From an uncultured Selenomonadales bacterium (GTDB taxonomy: Bacteria > Bacillota > Negativicutes > DSM-1736 > Dendrosporobacteraceae), in assembly GCA_946407015.1 (NCBI GenBank), contig CAMJML010000011.1, forward strand, positions 1 to 64,000: a stretch of 64,000 bases of DNA. The letters are read 5' to 3'. Positions 17,370 to 26,572 of the stretch are shown here, in pieces (position 1 is the first letter of the stretch; each line of letters opens with the position of its first letter). The notes below the pieces were generated by a model. It searched no databases and was not told the origin of the DNA. It saw nothing but the letters and a program-made list of their open reading frames with translations. Position numbers and translations under genes: made by a program.

Positions 17370-18014
17370 GTGAATCAGAATTTACTTGCTAAGTTTGGAA
17401 ATCCGCTTGAACGGGTGGAGCAGGCTTTAGCCGCTTTGCGCAAAGGCCGGGGGATCCTGGTTACCGACAATGAGCAAAGAGAAAATGAAGGTGATTTGTT
17501 TTTTGCTGCCGAGACACTGACTGAGCAGCAAATGGCTATGCTTATCCGTGAATGCAGTGGCATTGTTTGCTTGTGCCTGCCAGATGAACGCGTTCAAAAG
17601 CTGGGATTGCCGCCCATGGTGGAGGATAATACCAGTAGTTATCAAACGCCTTTTACTGTTTCCATCGAGGCCGCCGCAGGTGTAACAACAGGAGTTTCTG
17701 CTGCTGACCGTGTCGCCACGGTGAAAGCTGCCATTGCCGATCAGGCAAGCCCTGAGCACCTCCGCCGTCCTGGTCACATCTTTCCGCTACGGGCAAAGCC
17801 GGGCGGTGTCTTTGAACGCCAAGGCCATACCGAGGCTAATGTAGACATGATGAGGCTGGCCGGGTTAAAACCATACGGTGTGCTTTGCGAACTGACCAAT
17901 GCCGACGGCTCTATGGCGCGGCTGCCGGAAATTGTCGCTTTTGCCGATCAACATCAGATGCCGGTGGTTACGGTTGATGATATTATTGAATACCGAAAAG
18001 CTAATCAATGTTAA
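17370..18014 (+). CDS. ribB: 3,4-dihydroxy-2-butanone 4-phosphate synthase
   Basis: A 214 aa enzyme that converts ribulose 5-phosphate to 3,4-dihydroxy-2-butanone 4-phosphate plus formate in riboflavin synthesis. Typical motifs are [16 protein letters not shown] (metal ligands), [27 protein letters not shown] and [11 protein letters not shown]. It lacks the GTP cyclohydrolase II half found in fused RibBA proteins, so this is a stand-alone RibB. The start is GTG 17370, after AGGAGGG. It is the only gene behind the FMN riboswitch; other rib genes must lie elsewhere. Confidence 0.96.
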   Translation: MNQNLLAKFGNPLERVEQALAALRKGRGILVTDNEQRENEGDLFFAAETLTEQQMAMLIRECSGIVCLCLPDERVQKLGLPPMVEDNTSSYQTPFTVSIEAAAGVTTGVSAADRVATVKAAIADQASPEHLRRPGHIFPLRAKPGGVFERQGHTEANVDMMRLAGLKPYGVLCELTNADGSMARLPEIVAFADQHQMPVVTVDDIIEYRKANQC

Positions 18015-18021
18015 TCTTTAC

Positions 18022-18059
18022 AGCATCCTGCCTGGATTAGTCCGGGCCAGGATGCTTTT
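18022..18059 (+). terminator. Intrinsic terminator after ribB
   Basis: AGCATCCTG pairs with CAGGATGCT around an inner CCTGG/CCGGG region, followed by four T and C. Confidence 0.8.
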
Positions 18060-18187
18060 CGCATGATGGAATAATTTCTGGCCCCTGTTTGGGCAGTCAG
18101 ACAGTTGCCAATAATTATGATATAATGAGTCATAGTGTTTGAGTTCTCCGGCCGAATACCCATTGGGAACGATTTGAGGTGATGCCA

Positions 18188-18952
18188 GTGTATGTAAATC
18201 GACGAAAAGAAATTTTGAATTTATTGCAAAAACATGGCTCTGTAAAGGTATCCGAATTAGCCAGCCAATTTGGACTTAACGAAGCGACCATTCGGCGGGA
18301 TTTGAAATTTCTGGCGGACCGGTATGGCGTCGAGTTAACGTATGGCGGGGCATTTATTGATGAAAACGCGGGCAGTTGTTCGATTACCGAAATGAACTTA
18401 GCGGCTAAACGCCGGCAAGCCTATGAAGAAAAACAAATGATTGCCCGGAAAGCCGCTGAATTAATTAAGGATGGGGAGACCATCGCACTCAATGCCGGCA
18501 GTACGGTAGAATATATTTTGGATTATCTCCCAAGTCTGAAGCAAATCAATCTGATTACCTTATCGCTCAATGTTGCGGTCAAAGCAGCAGCACTTCCTTT
18601 CGTTACCGTGTATATGCCGGGTGGAAAGCTGCGTCAGGAATCAACCACTTTTTATGGACCTGATACTGAGCAGTATTTGCGCAAATTTAATGTCGATAAG
18701 TTTTTTTATGGTGCTGCCGCCGTTCATATCAAACATGGGGTGACACATCCGGTGATTGAGGAGGCTAAGGCGAACCAGATTTTACTGGATATTTCCAAGC
18801 ACTGTTATTTGGCTTGTGATTCTAGCAAGTTTGACGGTGTATCCCTCGTTCATATTGCTGATCTTGCGGCATTTCATACCATGATAACCGATGATAAGCT
18901 GCCCGCTCATTATAAAAGCTTTGCAAAGTTAAATAATATGTCTATTCTTTAA
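18188..18952 (+). CDS. DeoR-family transcriptional regulator
   Basis: A 254 aa repressor-type protein. An N-terminal helix-turn-helix (KVSELASQFGLNEATIRRDL, about residues 18-37) is followed by a DeoR-type sugar-phosphate sensor domain with GETIALNAGSTVEYIL, GAAAVHIKHGVTHP and YLACDSSKFDG. GTG 18188 lies six bases after GAGGTG; ATG 18182 would sit on the ribosome site. A TATAAT lies at 18121-18126. Targets are probably sugar or sugar-acid genes; the divergence of the following MFS carrier from any sugar kinase leaves the effector open. Confidence 0.92.
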   Translation: MYVNRRKEILNLLQKHGSVKVSELASQFGLNEATIRRDLKFLADRYGVELTYGGAFIDENAGSCSITEMNLAAKRRQAYEEKQMIARKAAELIKDGETIALNAGSTVEYILDYLPSLKQINLITLSLNVAVKAAALPFVTVYMPGGKLRQESTTFYGPDTEQYLRKFNVDKFFYGAAAVHIKHGVTHPVIEEAKANQILLDISKHCYLACDSSKFDGVSLVHIADLAAFHTMITDDKLPAHYKSFAKLNNMSIL

Positions 18953-18966
18953 TGGCGACTTTATTG

Positions 18967-19033
18967 ATCACTCTCCCACCTATGATATTTGATTGTTTTT
19001 AACAGTCTCATAACGGGTGGGGGGTGATTTTTT
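18967..19033 (+). terminator. Intrinsic terminator after the DeoR regulator
   Basis: A 14 bp stem (18967-18980 with 19015-19028, two G-U pairs) closes a 34-base loop and is followed by a T run. Confidence 0.75.
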
Positions 19034-19129
19034 CATTAAGCCATTATTTCTTAAAAGTATTATTTTATGCTAAGACTAAAAAAACAGAACCGTAATGTAT
19101 TTTTATATAAACATTATATATAAATCATA

Positions 19130-19158
19130 TTGACATCTTATAAAAATTATACGATAAT
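19130..19158 (+). promoter_or_regulatory. Sigma-A promoter upstream of the MFS transporter
   Basis: TTGACA (19130-19135) and GATAAT (19153-19158) are 17 bases apart in very AT-rich DNA. The MFS start codon is about 175 bases downstream. The leader between them shows no recognisable riboswitch. Confidence 0.78.
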
Positions 19159-19336
19159 TAAGATGAGTCTGAATTGAGTGAAAATTGATGTGACTGAAAA
19201 CATTTTAAAAATAAATTGGGTGTATGTACGAAAGCGGTGCTGGTTTCTGTTGAGGTATTATCGGCTGGCTGTAAGGGAGAGAGGTGAAAGCGTGTCAGAA
19301 CAGCTGCCGGTTCAATAGAGTTCAGGAGGGGAGAAC

Positions 19337-20584
19337 ATGTTAATTCATGAACCGGGTCCTTTGGCGAAAAGGGCAAAATTGGTTTTGTTTGGTTGTTGGC
19401 TGGGCTGGCTGCTCAACTTTGCGGATCGTTCGCTGTTAGCGCCACTTATTCCGCTCATTAAAGAAGAAATGAATTTGGGGTATTTGGGAGTTGGCTTTTT
19501 AACAACAGCCTTTTTTATTGGTTATTCCATTACTCCGGTACCGGGAGGCTGGCTGGCTGATAAAATCGGTCATAAAAAAGTCATTGTTCCAAGTATGCTC
19601 GGCTATGGTATTACCACTTTATTTACCGGCTTTGTTGGTTCGGCTCCGATGCTGGCCTGTGCCCGGTTTGCAACCGGGTTGTTTGAGGGATCTTTTTATT
19701 CTACGGCTGTCGGTTATGTGTCTTCCGTATTTTCCAAAGCCAACCGGGGGCGGGCAATGGCTCTGTATTCTACCGGTTGGACCCTGGGGAGTATGATTGG
19801 TATCTTCTTTGCTACTTATATGGGAGCCCATTATGGCTGGCGTTCACCCTGGATGTTCATGCTGATTCCCACCCTGCTGGCGGCATTGTGGGTGTGGAAG
19901 TATATGCCCAGTATCCGGCGGGAAGAAACTCCAGCCCATCATGAAGCTCTTACGGCCGGTGGAAAGCAGCAAGGCACTTTCAAAGATGTGCTGAAGATTC
20001 GCAATGCCTGGATTATTTTTGCGTTACAGTTTATTGCAAACTTTGGCTACTGGTCGATCAATACTTTTACACCACTTTATTTCAAAGAGGTTAAAGGATT
20101 TTCATTTGTGGCTTCAGGATCGCTGTTGGCGGTCATGCTTTGTGCCGGGACACTGGGGTCGCTTGCATCAGGCTGGGTCTCCGACAAACTTGGACGGCGG
20201 GCGGGAATATCCTTGTTCTTTAGTGTAGCCGGCCTGACCTGGTACGGGGTATTAAGCTCGACAACGGTCAATGAGACCTTGGTCTGGGCGGCTATTTCCG
20301 GATTTTTCATCACCGGTCTGTATCCAACCATCCTGGCCTGGATGACCGATTGCGTTCCTCCCAACCTAACCGGGGCGGCTAGCGGGTTTGGCATTATGGG
20401 GGCCGAGTTCGGTGCCTTCACAACACCCATCATTGCCGGTTTTGTCGCAAACTCCATGGGCTTAGGAATGGCCATGAATATTTACATCGCTTCTTATTTA
20501 ATCGGTGCTTTTGTTGTATGGGGCGGTCAAGAAATGATTGGCGGGATTATTCAAACGAAAAACCAGATACAGGCAGGTGGCTGA
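19337..20584 (+). CDS. Major facilitator superfamily transporter
   Basis: A 415 aa carrier with 12 predicted membrane helices. It has NFADRSLLAPLIPLIKEEM at helix 1, the MFS loop motif GGWLADKIGHKKV between helices 2 and 3, and its echo GWVSDKLGRRAG in the second half. These features fit the anion:cation symporter-type branch that carries sugar acids and other organic anions; the substrate is not determined. GGAGGGGAG precedes the ATG. It follows a DeoR-type regulator and overlaps no gene; the HD-domain gene begins two bases after its stop. Confidence 0.9.
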   Translation: MLIHEPGPLAKRAKLVLFGCWLGWLLNFADRSLLAPLIPLIKEEMNLGYLGVGFLTTAFFIGYSITPVPGGWLADKIGHKKVIVPSMLGYGITTLFTGFVGSAPMLACARFATGLFEGSFYSTAVGYVSSVFSKANRGRAMALYSTGWTLGSMIGIFFATYMGAHYGWRSPWMFMLIPTLLAALWVWKYMPSIRREETPAHHEALTAGGKQQGTFKDVLKIRNAWIIFALQFIANFGYWSINTFTPLYFKEVKGFSFVASGSLLAVMLCAGTLGSLASGWVSDKLGRRAGISLFFSVAGLTWYGVLSSTTVNETLVWAAISGFFITGLYPTILAWMTDCVPPNLTGAASGFGIMGAEFGAFTTPIIAGFVANSMGLGMAMNIYIASYLIGAFVVWGGQEMIGGIIQTKNQIQAGG

Positions 20585-20585
20585 T

Positions 20586-21455
20586 GTGCACAGCGAGTTG
20601 TCGCTTACGGTCGGGCAATTGGCTGCCTTTCAAGGAAAGCCCTGCTATCAGGTCATTCAAGAGCATTATCTGGCCGCTTTGCAGCGTGAAGATTGGCGCA
20701 GCCTGGTTGTTACCTTGCATACGATGAAAAGTCCCAAGTCTTATTACCGGTATCCGGCAGTGGCAAACTGGGATTACCAGGAATCTCCTGGCTCCGGTGC
20801 CCATCATAAGCACTTTGGTGGATTGGCGCTCCATACTTTGCAAAACCTGCAATATGCCGAAAGCTGGGCCCAAGTCTATGAGCGCCGGGGTATCCGGATC
20901 AATAAGGACTTGCTTTACGCGACTATTCTGATCCATGACTGCATGAAACGCTTTATTTATCAGTTTGATGAGACGTATGGTTTTATCAAGAATGAAGATT
21001 CTTTCATTGCCAAGCAGGAAGATCACCATTCCTGGATATTGCGGGAACTGGCACAGCGCGGCTGTGACCGGGAATTGATCTTGTCGGTAGCAGCCATTCA
21101 CGGCATTGATGATGTCAGCTTAGCCACTGGAGTAACAGGATTTGCTGTGGTCAATCATTATTTGGCAATTGGGGAAACCGGACTCAGTTATACCGCACAG
21201 GATATCAGGCCTGAACATGTTATTGCCTTCTTAGCCGATTCTGACTGGCATTGGAGTGGTCAGGCGCAAGCCAAGGCTGGCTTGGTGGCTGAAAAAATTG
21301 CCGCAGGACCGGGGCAAATCGCCAACTATTTGCAAGTTGTCTTAGGATCTTGTTTTAGTTATGAAGCTGTGGGGCATTATGTTGAGCGTTTTGGGGTTGA
21401 TGCTGCCGTCGAACATTATCAAACAAAACTTCATGCTGTTTGCACCGGCCATTAG
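20586..21455 (+). CDS. HD-domain protein, putative phosphohydrolase
   Basis: A 289 aa soluble protein with a divergent HD domain: GGLALHTLQNLQYAE gives the first His and ATILIHDCMKRF the His-Asp pair, with AKQEDHHSWILRELAQRG after it. HD proteins hydrolyse phosphoesters using metal ions; the substrate is unknown here. The start GTG 20586 lies five bases after AGGTGG and directly follows the MFS stop, so the two are probably coupled. A longer frame from TTG 20538 would overlap the transporter and lacks a good ribosome site. Confidence 0.8.
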   Translation: MHSELSLTVGQLAAFQGKPCYQVIQEHYLAALQREDWRSLVVTLHTMKSPKSYYRYPAVANWDYQESPGSGAHHKHFGGLALHTLQNLQYAESWAQVYERRGIRINKDLLYATILIHDCMKRFIYQFDETYGFIKNEDSFIAKQEDHHSWILRELAQRGCDRELILSVAAIHGIDDVSLATGVTGFAVVNHYLAIGETGLSYTAQDIRPEHVIAFLADSDWHWSGQAQAKAGLVAEKIAAGPGQIANYLQVVLGSCFSYEAVGHYVERFGVDAAVEHYQTKLHAVCTGH

Positions 21456-21490
21456 GTGGAGCCCCGCGACTATAGCCTGAGGAGGTCAAC

Positions 21491-22303
21491 ATGGGACAAT
21501 CGCTCGGAAATATTCGTTGTTTTGTTTTAGATATGGATGGAACGGTCTATTTAGGGGATAAAATCTTGCCTGGTGCAGTGAGTTTTTTAGAATATCTGCA
21601 ATGGAGCAAACGGGACTATTTGTTTCTTACTAATAACTCGGCCAGGGATGCAGGTTATTATGCCGCTAAACTGTCCGGCATGGGGTTTCCCTGCGCACCT
21701 GAATCTATTTTGACTTCCGGTGCGGCAACGGCTCAGTATCTGCAATGCCGCCATCCTAATTGCCGTGTGTTTATCTTGGGAACTCAGGAGTTGAAGCAGG
21801 AATTTTTACAATATGAGTTCATCGTGACTGAAGATCAGCCGGATGTTGTTGTGTTAGGGTTTGACTTAACCATCAACTACGACAAATTAGCACAGGCGTG
21901 CCATCTTATCCGGACAGGAACGCCGTTTATTGCAACCCATCCGGATTTAAATTGTCCGGTGGATTTTGCCAGCGGCTATATCCCGGATTGTGGAGCTATT
22001 GCGGCTTTAATTACCGCTTCAACGGGAGTGAAACCGAAAGTAATCGGTAAGCCGCAGCGTGAGATGATTGAAGCATTAAAGCTGCGCAAGCACTACGCTG
22101 GCGACGCTATCGCCATGGTGGGGGATCGTATCTATACCGATATTGCCATGGCGAATTCGGCGGGATTAACCAGTATTTTAGTACTCAGCGGAGAAACAAA
22201 AGAACAGGATTTGCTTCATAGCAGTATTCAGCCTGATTATGTCGTTCCATCTCTGGCCGAGCTTTTGGCCTTATTGCGTCAACATGACAGCCAGGCCGGA
22301 TAG
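21491..22303 (+). CDS. HAD-IIA family sugar phosphatase (NagD-like)
   Basis: A 270 aa phosphatase of the HAD superfamily, subclass IIA. Motif I is VLDMDGTVYLGDK (residues 11-23), motif II FLTNNSARD, and the C-terminal motifs are KPQREMIEA and AMVGDRIYTDIAMANSAG. These enzymes dephosphorylate sugar phosphates or nucleotides in the cytoplasm. The ATG follows GAGGAGG. It sits between the HD-domain gene and mgtC in one direction, with short gaps. Confidence 0.92.
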   Translation: MGQSLGNIRCFVLDMDGTVYLGDKILPGAVSFLEYLQWSKRDYLFLTNNSARDAGYYAAKLSGMGFPCAPESILTSGAATAQYLQCRHPNCRVFILGTQELKQEFLQYEFIVTEDQPDVVVLGFDLTINYDKLAQACHLIRTGTPFIATHPDLNCPVDFASGYIPDCGAIAALITASTGVKPKVIGKPQREMIEALKLRKHYAGDAIAMVGDRIYTDIAMANSAGLTSILVLSGETKEQDLLHSSIQPDYVVPSLAELLALLRQHDSQAG

Positions 22304-22366
22304 AAATAGGCCGAAGCTGTGAAACTTTAGAAAATGAATAGCGCTAAGCGGGTAAGGAGGGAAGAG

Positions 22367-23029
22367 GTGATCGGGGATCTGGACGCGGCCATTCGCTTGC
22401 TGCTGGCCATGGCGCTGGGCGCAGTTGTTGGAATTGAGCGGCAATCCCGCCGGAAATCGGCTGGCTTTCGAACCCATATTTTGGTGAGTATGGGATCATG
22501 CCTGCTCATGATTTTATCAAATAATTTATATATTGGCGTTCAAGGTTTGACCAATGCCGACCCGGCCAGGCTGGCCGCTCAGGTAGTCAGCGGTATTGGC
22601 TTTCTTGGTGCAGGCACTATCATGAAAGAGGGATCTACCGTTGTAGGCTTAACAACGGCAGCCAGTCTTTGGGTGGTTGCAGCCATCGGCTTAGCGGCCG
22701 GCAGTGGATATATTGGTTGTGCCTTAATTACCACAGCCTTTTCTTATGTCACTCTGACTTGGCTTTCAACCTTTGAAAAAGCCTGTGTGGGAAGGGCGGA
22801 AACCTGCTTGCTGGTGACAAGCAAGGCTTATCCGGGTCAAACATCCAAAATTGTTTCTTATTTGGAGAATAATAACATTCATATTCGCGATATTCGCGTT
22901 TTGGACCGGGAGGAATGCCACTCCGAGGAAGTTTCCCTGCTGATTCATTTGCGAGGAAAATGCAGCGGAGAATTAGCAGCGGCAATTAGCGAGCTGGATG
23001 GAGTGGTGGAAATCAAGTGTGAGCCATAA
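22367..23029 (+). CDS. MgtC/SapB family membrane protein
   Basis: A 220 aa protein with about four N-terminal membrane helices and a soluble C-terminal domain of some 80 residues. The family region GAVVGIERQSRRKSAGFRTH (about residues 15-34) and the GIGFLGAGTIMKEGSTVVGLTTAASLW region are both present. MgtC proteins are tied to growth in low magnesium and to control of ATP synthase in pathogens; here the role is unknown. GTG 22367 lies six bases after AGGAGG. The terminator stem begins in its stop codon. Confidence 0.92.
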   Translation: MIGDLDAAIRLLLAMALGAVVGIERQSRRKSAGFRTHILVSMGSCLLMILSNNLYIGVQGLTNADPARLAAQVVSGIGFLGAGTIMKEGSTVVGLTTAASLWVVAAIGLAAGSGYIGCALITTAFSYVTLTWLSTFEKACVGRAETCLLVTSKAYPGQTSKIVSYLENNNIHIRDIRVLDREECHSEEVSLLIHLRGKCSGELAAAISELDGVVEIKCEP

Positions 23030-23074
23030 ATAACAAACACCCTGCAGTTTATGGACTGCAGGGTGTTTGTTATT
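23029..23074 (+). terminator. 20 bp perfect hairpin at the mgtC stop codon
   Basis: The arms at 23029-23048 and 23055-23074 are perfect with a 6-base loop. The left arm starts in the TAA stop. T-rich bases are in the right arm and just after it (TTCTTTTTT at 23081). Confidence 0.85.
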
Positions 23075-23213
23075 TCGCAATTCTTTTTTTGCTAAAATTC
23101 ATCAGTTTTTAACTTGCCGTTAACATGAACCGGAACCAGATGTGGTAACTTTAACTTACGAGGCAGTAAGCAGTCAAAAGGAGTCTACCGCTTAGACTGG
23201 AAGGAGAGGTCCT

Positions 23214-23369
23214 ATGAATAACGAATTGGATATCGTGCTCACCGAACAGGAGTTAAATGAATTGCTTCATGACCTGCCCGATATTTTGCGGCAACTGACT
23301 GCCGATTCTAACAAGGCACAAACAGGAAAAACCCAGTCAGGTTCATGGAGAGCGGCTGATCCGGCATAA
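23214..23369 (+). CDS. Small hypothetical acidic protein (51 aa)
   Basis: A 51 aa protein starting MNNELDIVLTEQELNELLHD, acidic and helical in the first 30 residues, then a polar tail. AAGGAGAGG lies four bases before the ATG, a strong ribosome site. It is preceded by the mgtC terminator and followed by a promoter at 23403, so it looks like a single-gene unit. I do not recognise a family. Confidence 0.6.
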   Translation: MNNELDIVLTEQELNELLHDLPDILRQLTADSNKAQTGKTQSGSWRAADPA

Positions 23370-23402
23370 TTCATCAGGTGGATTTTTTGCGCGAATTAGC
23401 TC

Positions 23403-23431
23403 TTGACAAAGCTGGAAAAATGGATTATTAT
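23403..23431 (+). promoter_or_regulatory. Sigma-A promoter at the head of the sulfate-transport leader
   Basis: TTGACA (23403-23408) and TATTAT (23426-23431) are 17 bases apart. The start point should fall near 23438, about 290 bases before the first transporter gene. Confidence 0.78.
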
Positions 23432-23477
23432 CGTTTTAATGTTAGTTCGTTTTTAGGCTGATCAGGAAGACTGAAGG

Positions 23478-23515
23478 CCAAGAAACAAGCAATTGCTGAG
23501 TTTCTTGGTTTTTTT
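23478..23515 (+). terminator. First leader terminator
   Basis: A 9 bp stem with an inner AGCAATTGCT palindrome in the loop, then seven T. Confidence 0.88.
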
Positions 23516-23589
23516 ATTTCCAAGTCAAACAGCACTTTTCATAATGGGTACAATTGCATAAGCGTGCGGCCTAATCGACCAGAAAACTG

Positions 23590-23625
23590 GAGGTTAACCA
23601 AAATTGGTTAACCTCTTTATTTTTT
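23590..23625 (+). terminator. Second leader terminator
   Basis: A 10 bp perfect stem with a 6-base loop, followed by TTTATTTTTT. Confidence 0.88.
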
Positions 23626-23727
23626 ATGCGATTGCCGGACTGCGCTGAGCTTCATGGTACCAGCGGGCTGGCATCCTTTATGATATCAGCCGGGTTCTAT
23701 AAATAAAAACAAGGGGAGGATTTTGGG

Positions 23728-24789
23728 ATGTCTTATTTCAAACGAAAATTATGGGCCGGGAAGATTCAATTGGTTATTGCTCTTATGCTTATTGCTGCGG
23801 TTGGTTTAACAGGCTGCTCGACGAAACAGGAGGCTGCTGATACCAAGAAACCGGCAGAGGTTACTTTGCTGAATGTTTCTTATGATCCTACGCGTGAACT
23901 CTATAAAGAATTTAATGAGTCTTTTGCAAAATTCTGGCAAGCCAAAACCGGCCAAGCCGTAACCGTCAAGCAATCCCATGGTGGTTCAGGGAAACAAGCC
24001 CGTTCGGTTCTCGAGGGGCTTGAGGCCGATGTGGTGACGTTAGCACTGGCAGACGATATTTATCCTTTACGTGATGCCGGACTGATTTCGGCAGATTGGG
24101 AAAAACGCCTGGCCAACAATGCGACTCCGTATACCTCAACGATTGTTTTTTTAGTTCGCAAAGGCAATCCCAAAAATATTAAAGACTGGGATGATTTAAT
24201 CCGTCCTGATGTATCAGTTATTACGCCAAACCCTAAAACCAGCGGGGGTGCCCGGTGGAATCATCTGGCCGCCTGGGGTTATGGCTTACGAAAATTCAAT
24301 AATGATGAGAACCAGACCAAAGATTTTTTGGCTAAGATTTATAAAAATGTTCCGGTATTGGATACCGGTGCGCGTGGTTCAACCACAACGTTTGTTGAGC
24401 GGGGAATTGGCGATGTTTTAATTGCCTGGGAAAACGAAGCCCTGATGGCTACCATTGAGTTGGGCAAAGACAAATTTGATATTGTTGCTCCATCCATTAG
24501 TATCTTGGCCGAACCTCCGGTAGCGGTTGTCGATAAAGTGGTTGAGAAAAAAGGGACCCGTGAAGTGGCTACCGCCTATTTGGAGTATTTATATACCGAG
24601 CAAGGGCAGGAAATCGCTGCTAAGAATTTTTACCGGCCCCGTAATGAAACTGTTGCACAAAAGTATGCCAATCAGTTTCCAAAACTCAATTTGTTTACCA
24701 TTGCTGACTTAGGTGGCTGGAATGAAGCCGGTAAAAAACATTTTGCCGATGGCGGAATCTTTGATCAAATTTATACACCGAAAAAATAA
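23728..24789 (+). CDS. Sulfate ABC transporter substrate-binding lipoprotein
   Basis: A 353 aa sulfate/thiosulfate-binding protein. Residues 1-31 form a lipoprotein signal with the lipobox LTGC (Cys near 31). The mature part shows [36 protein letters not shown] and [15 protein letters not shown], all hallmarks of the Sbp/CysP family. It captures sulfate outside the membrane and hands it to CysT/CysW. GGGGAGG precedes the ATG. First gene of a four-gene operon behind the tandem-terminator leader. Confidence 0.95.
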   Translation: MSYFKRKLWAGKIQLVIALMLIAAVGLTGCSTKQEAADTKKPAEVTLLNVSYDPTRELYKEFNESFAKFWQAKTGQAVTVKQSHGGSGKQARSVLEGLEADVVTLALADDIYPLRDAGLISADWEKRLANNATPYTSTIVFLVRKGNPKNIKDWDDLIRPDVSVITPNPKTSGGARWNHLAAWGYGLRKFNNDENQTKDFLAKIYKNVPVLDTGARGSTTTFVERGIGDVLIAWENEALMATIELGKDKFDIVAPSISILAEPPVAVVDKVVEKKGTREVATAYLEYLYTEQGQEIAAKNFYRPRNETVAQKYANQFPKLNLFTIADLGGWNEAGKKHFADGGIFDQIYTPKK

Positions 24790-24805
24790 CAGGCGGTAAA
24801 AAGGG

Positions 24806-25642
24806 ATGCTCAAGCAGCTTTTACAAAAAAAACATAGTATTTTACCAGGGTTTGGCCTGACTTTAGGCTTTACCCTGTTTTACCTGGGACTCATTGTACT
24901 TGTGCCGCTATCCACCATATTTTTAAAAACACTGGGGTTAAGCGTGCAGCAGATATGGGCGATTGCGACCGAACCACGGCTGGTTGCTTCTTATAAGCTA
25001 AGCTTAGGAGCTTCTTTAGCGGCTGCTGCGCTCAATGCCGTTTTCGGCCTGATTGTAGCCTGGGTTCTGGTACGTTATCAATTTCCCGGAAAAAAAATTA
25101 TTGACGGGCTGGTTGACTTGCCTTTTGCCCTGCCGACTGCGGTAGCTGGCATTACGTTAACGACACTGTTTGCTCCCAATGGCTGGATTGGTCAGTATTT
25201 CGCCGCAGCAGGCATCAAAGTGGCTTTTTCACCCTTAGGTGTCGTGATTGCTTTGACTTTTATCAGCTTACCCTTTGTTGTAAGAATGGTGCAGCCTATT
25301 TTGCAAAGTTTGGATCAGGAAGTGGAAGAGGCTGCAGCGTGCTTAGGTGCTAATCGCTGGCAAACCTTTGTGAAAATCATCTTCCCTGAATTGCTGCCGG
25401 CCCTGCTCACCGGTTTTGCACTAGCCTTTGCCCGTGCTTTGGGTGAATATGGCTCGGTCGTATTTATCTCCGGTAATATGCCGATGCAGACCGAGATTAC
25501 GCCGCTTTTAATCATGATCAAGCTGGAGCAGTACGATTATACCGGGGCCAGTGTCGTAGCAGCGGTTATGCTGGTCGCTTCATTCCTATTACTATTTTTG
25601 ATTAATATTCTGCAATGGTGGAGCAGCACTCGCCATGCGTAA
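24806..25642 (+). CDS. cysT: Sulfate ABC transporter permease CysT
   Basis: A 278 aa permease with six membrane helices. It shows the CysT landmarks DLPFALPTAVAGITLTTL and the ATPase-contact loop EEAAACLGANRWQTFVKI, then GFALAFARALGEYGSVVFIS. It forms the membrane channel with CysW. The gap from the binding-protein gene is 16 bases. Confidence 0.95.
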   Translation: MLKQLLQKKHSILPGFGLTLGFTLFYLGLIVLVPLSTIFLKTLGLSVQQIWAIATEPRLVASYKLSLGASLAAAALNAVFGLIVAWVLVRYQFPGKKIIDGLVDLPFALPTAVAGITLTTLFAPNGWIGQYFAAAGIKVAFSPLGVVIALTFISLPFVVRMVQPILQSLDQEVEEAAACLGANRWQTFVKIIFPELLPALLTGFALAFARALGEYGSVVFISGNMPMQTEITPLLIMIKLEQYDYTGASVVAAVMLVASFLLLFLINILQWWSSTRHA

Positions 25643-25660
25643 TTTCAGGAGGTGACTCGA

Positions 25661-26572
25661 ATGGCAGGACATATTGCCCTCAGGCAGGGCACAGCAGCGC
25701 CGCAATCGCGCACAACAACGGAAAGTCCTGTAATGCGGTGGCTATTAATCGGTATTGCTCTCACCTTTCTGGGACTTATGCTGGTTATTCCGCTCATTGC
25801 CGTTTTTGCAAAAGCGCTGGAAAGCGGTTTTGCCTTATACCTAAAAGCCATTTCAGAGCCTGATGCTCTAGCGGCCATCCGACTGACTCTACTGACCGTG
25901 GCTTTTGCCGTACCGCTGAATGCGGCATTTGGTCTGGCTGCAGCCTGGGCGATTGCCAAGTTTGATTTTCGCGGCAAGAATTTTTTGATTACTTTAATTG
26001 ATCTGCCTTTTGCCGTATCGCCGGTCATTGCCGGTCTGGTATTTGTGTTTCTCTTCGGCAAACCGGGGATTTTCTGGCCGTGGTTGTCTGAGCATGGCAT
26101 AAAAATTATTTTTGCACCGCCGGGGATTATTCTGGCAACGATATTTGTCACTTTCCCGTTTATTGCCCGTGAATTGATTCCTTTGATGCAAGCACAGGGA
26201 ACGACGGAGGAAGAGGCGGCGCTCACCTTGGGAGCCAGTGGCTGGAAGACTTTCTGGTATGTCACGTTACCCAATATTAAGTGGGCCTTGATTTATGGTG
26301 TCATCTTGGCCAGTGCCAGAGCAGTCGGGGAATTTGGTGCCGTATCGGTGGTATCCGGACATATCCGTGGCTCAACCAACACATTGCCGCTTCATGTCGA
26401 AATTCTCTATAATGAATATCAATTTGTGGCTGCTTTTGCAGTGGCTTCACTGATGACGTTAATGGCGATTTTCACTTTATTGATTAAAAATTTCGTGGAA
26501 TGGAAAGTAAATCAACAGGCAGAAAAAGCGGCCATCCATCACGGACAGACGGAGGATAACCATGAGTATTGA
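25661..26572 (+). CDS. cysW: Sulfate ABC transporter permease CysW
   Basis: A 303 aa permease with about six helices. [20 protein letters not shown] and the coupling loop [18 protein letters not shown] identify it, followed by [20 protein letters not shown], typical of CysW. ATG 25661 follows AGGAGGTGA; the GTG nine bases earlier is part of the ribosome site. It overlaps cysA by 11 bases. Confidence 0.95.
   Translation: MAGHIALRQGTAAPQSRTTTESPVMRWLLIGIALTFLGLMLVIPLIAVFAKALESGFALYLKAISEPDALAAIRLTLLTVAFAVPLNAAFGLAAAWAIAKFDFRGKNFLITLIDLPFAVSPVIAGLVFVFLFGKPGIFWPWLSEHGIKIIFAPPGIILATIFVTFPFIARELIPLMQAQGTTEEEAALTLGASGWKTFWYVTLPNIKWALIYGVILASARAVGEFGAVSVVSGHIRGSTNTLPLHVEILYNEYQFVAAFAVASLMTLMAIFTLLIKNFVEWKVNQQAEKAAIHHGQTEDNHEY

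Larger units (their letters stand above)
23438..23625 (+). promoter_or_regulatory. Structured leader with two tandem terminators ahead of sulfate transport genes
   Basis: Two related units lie in series. Each has GGC-N2-ATC, a small CAG/CTG hairpin, then AGG and an intrinsic terminator: first CCAAGAAAC/GTTTCTTGG (23478-23508) with seven T, then GAGGTTAACC/GGTTAACCTC (23590-23615) with a T-rich tail. This may be a regulated attenuator or one or two small RNAs. It matches no riboswitch class I recognise. Confidence 0.55.

Noticed and set aside
23438-23727. SAM riboswitch or T-box before the sulfate operon
   Set aside because: Neither the SAM-I core nor a T-box antiterminator bulge is present.
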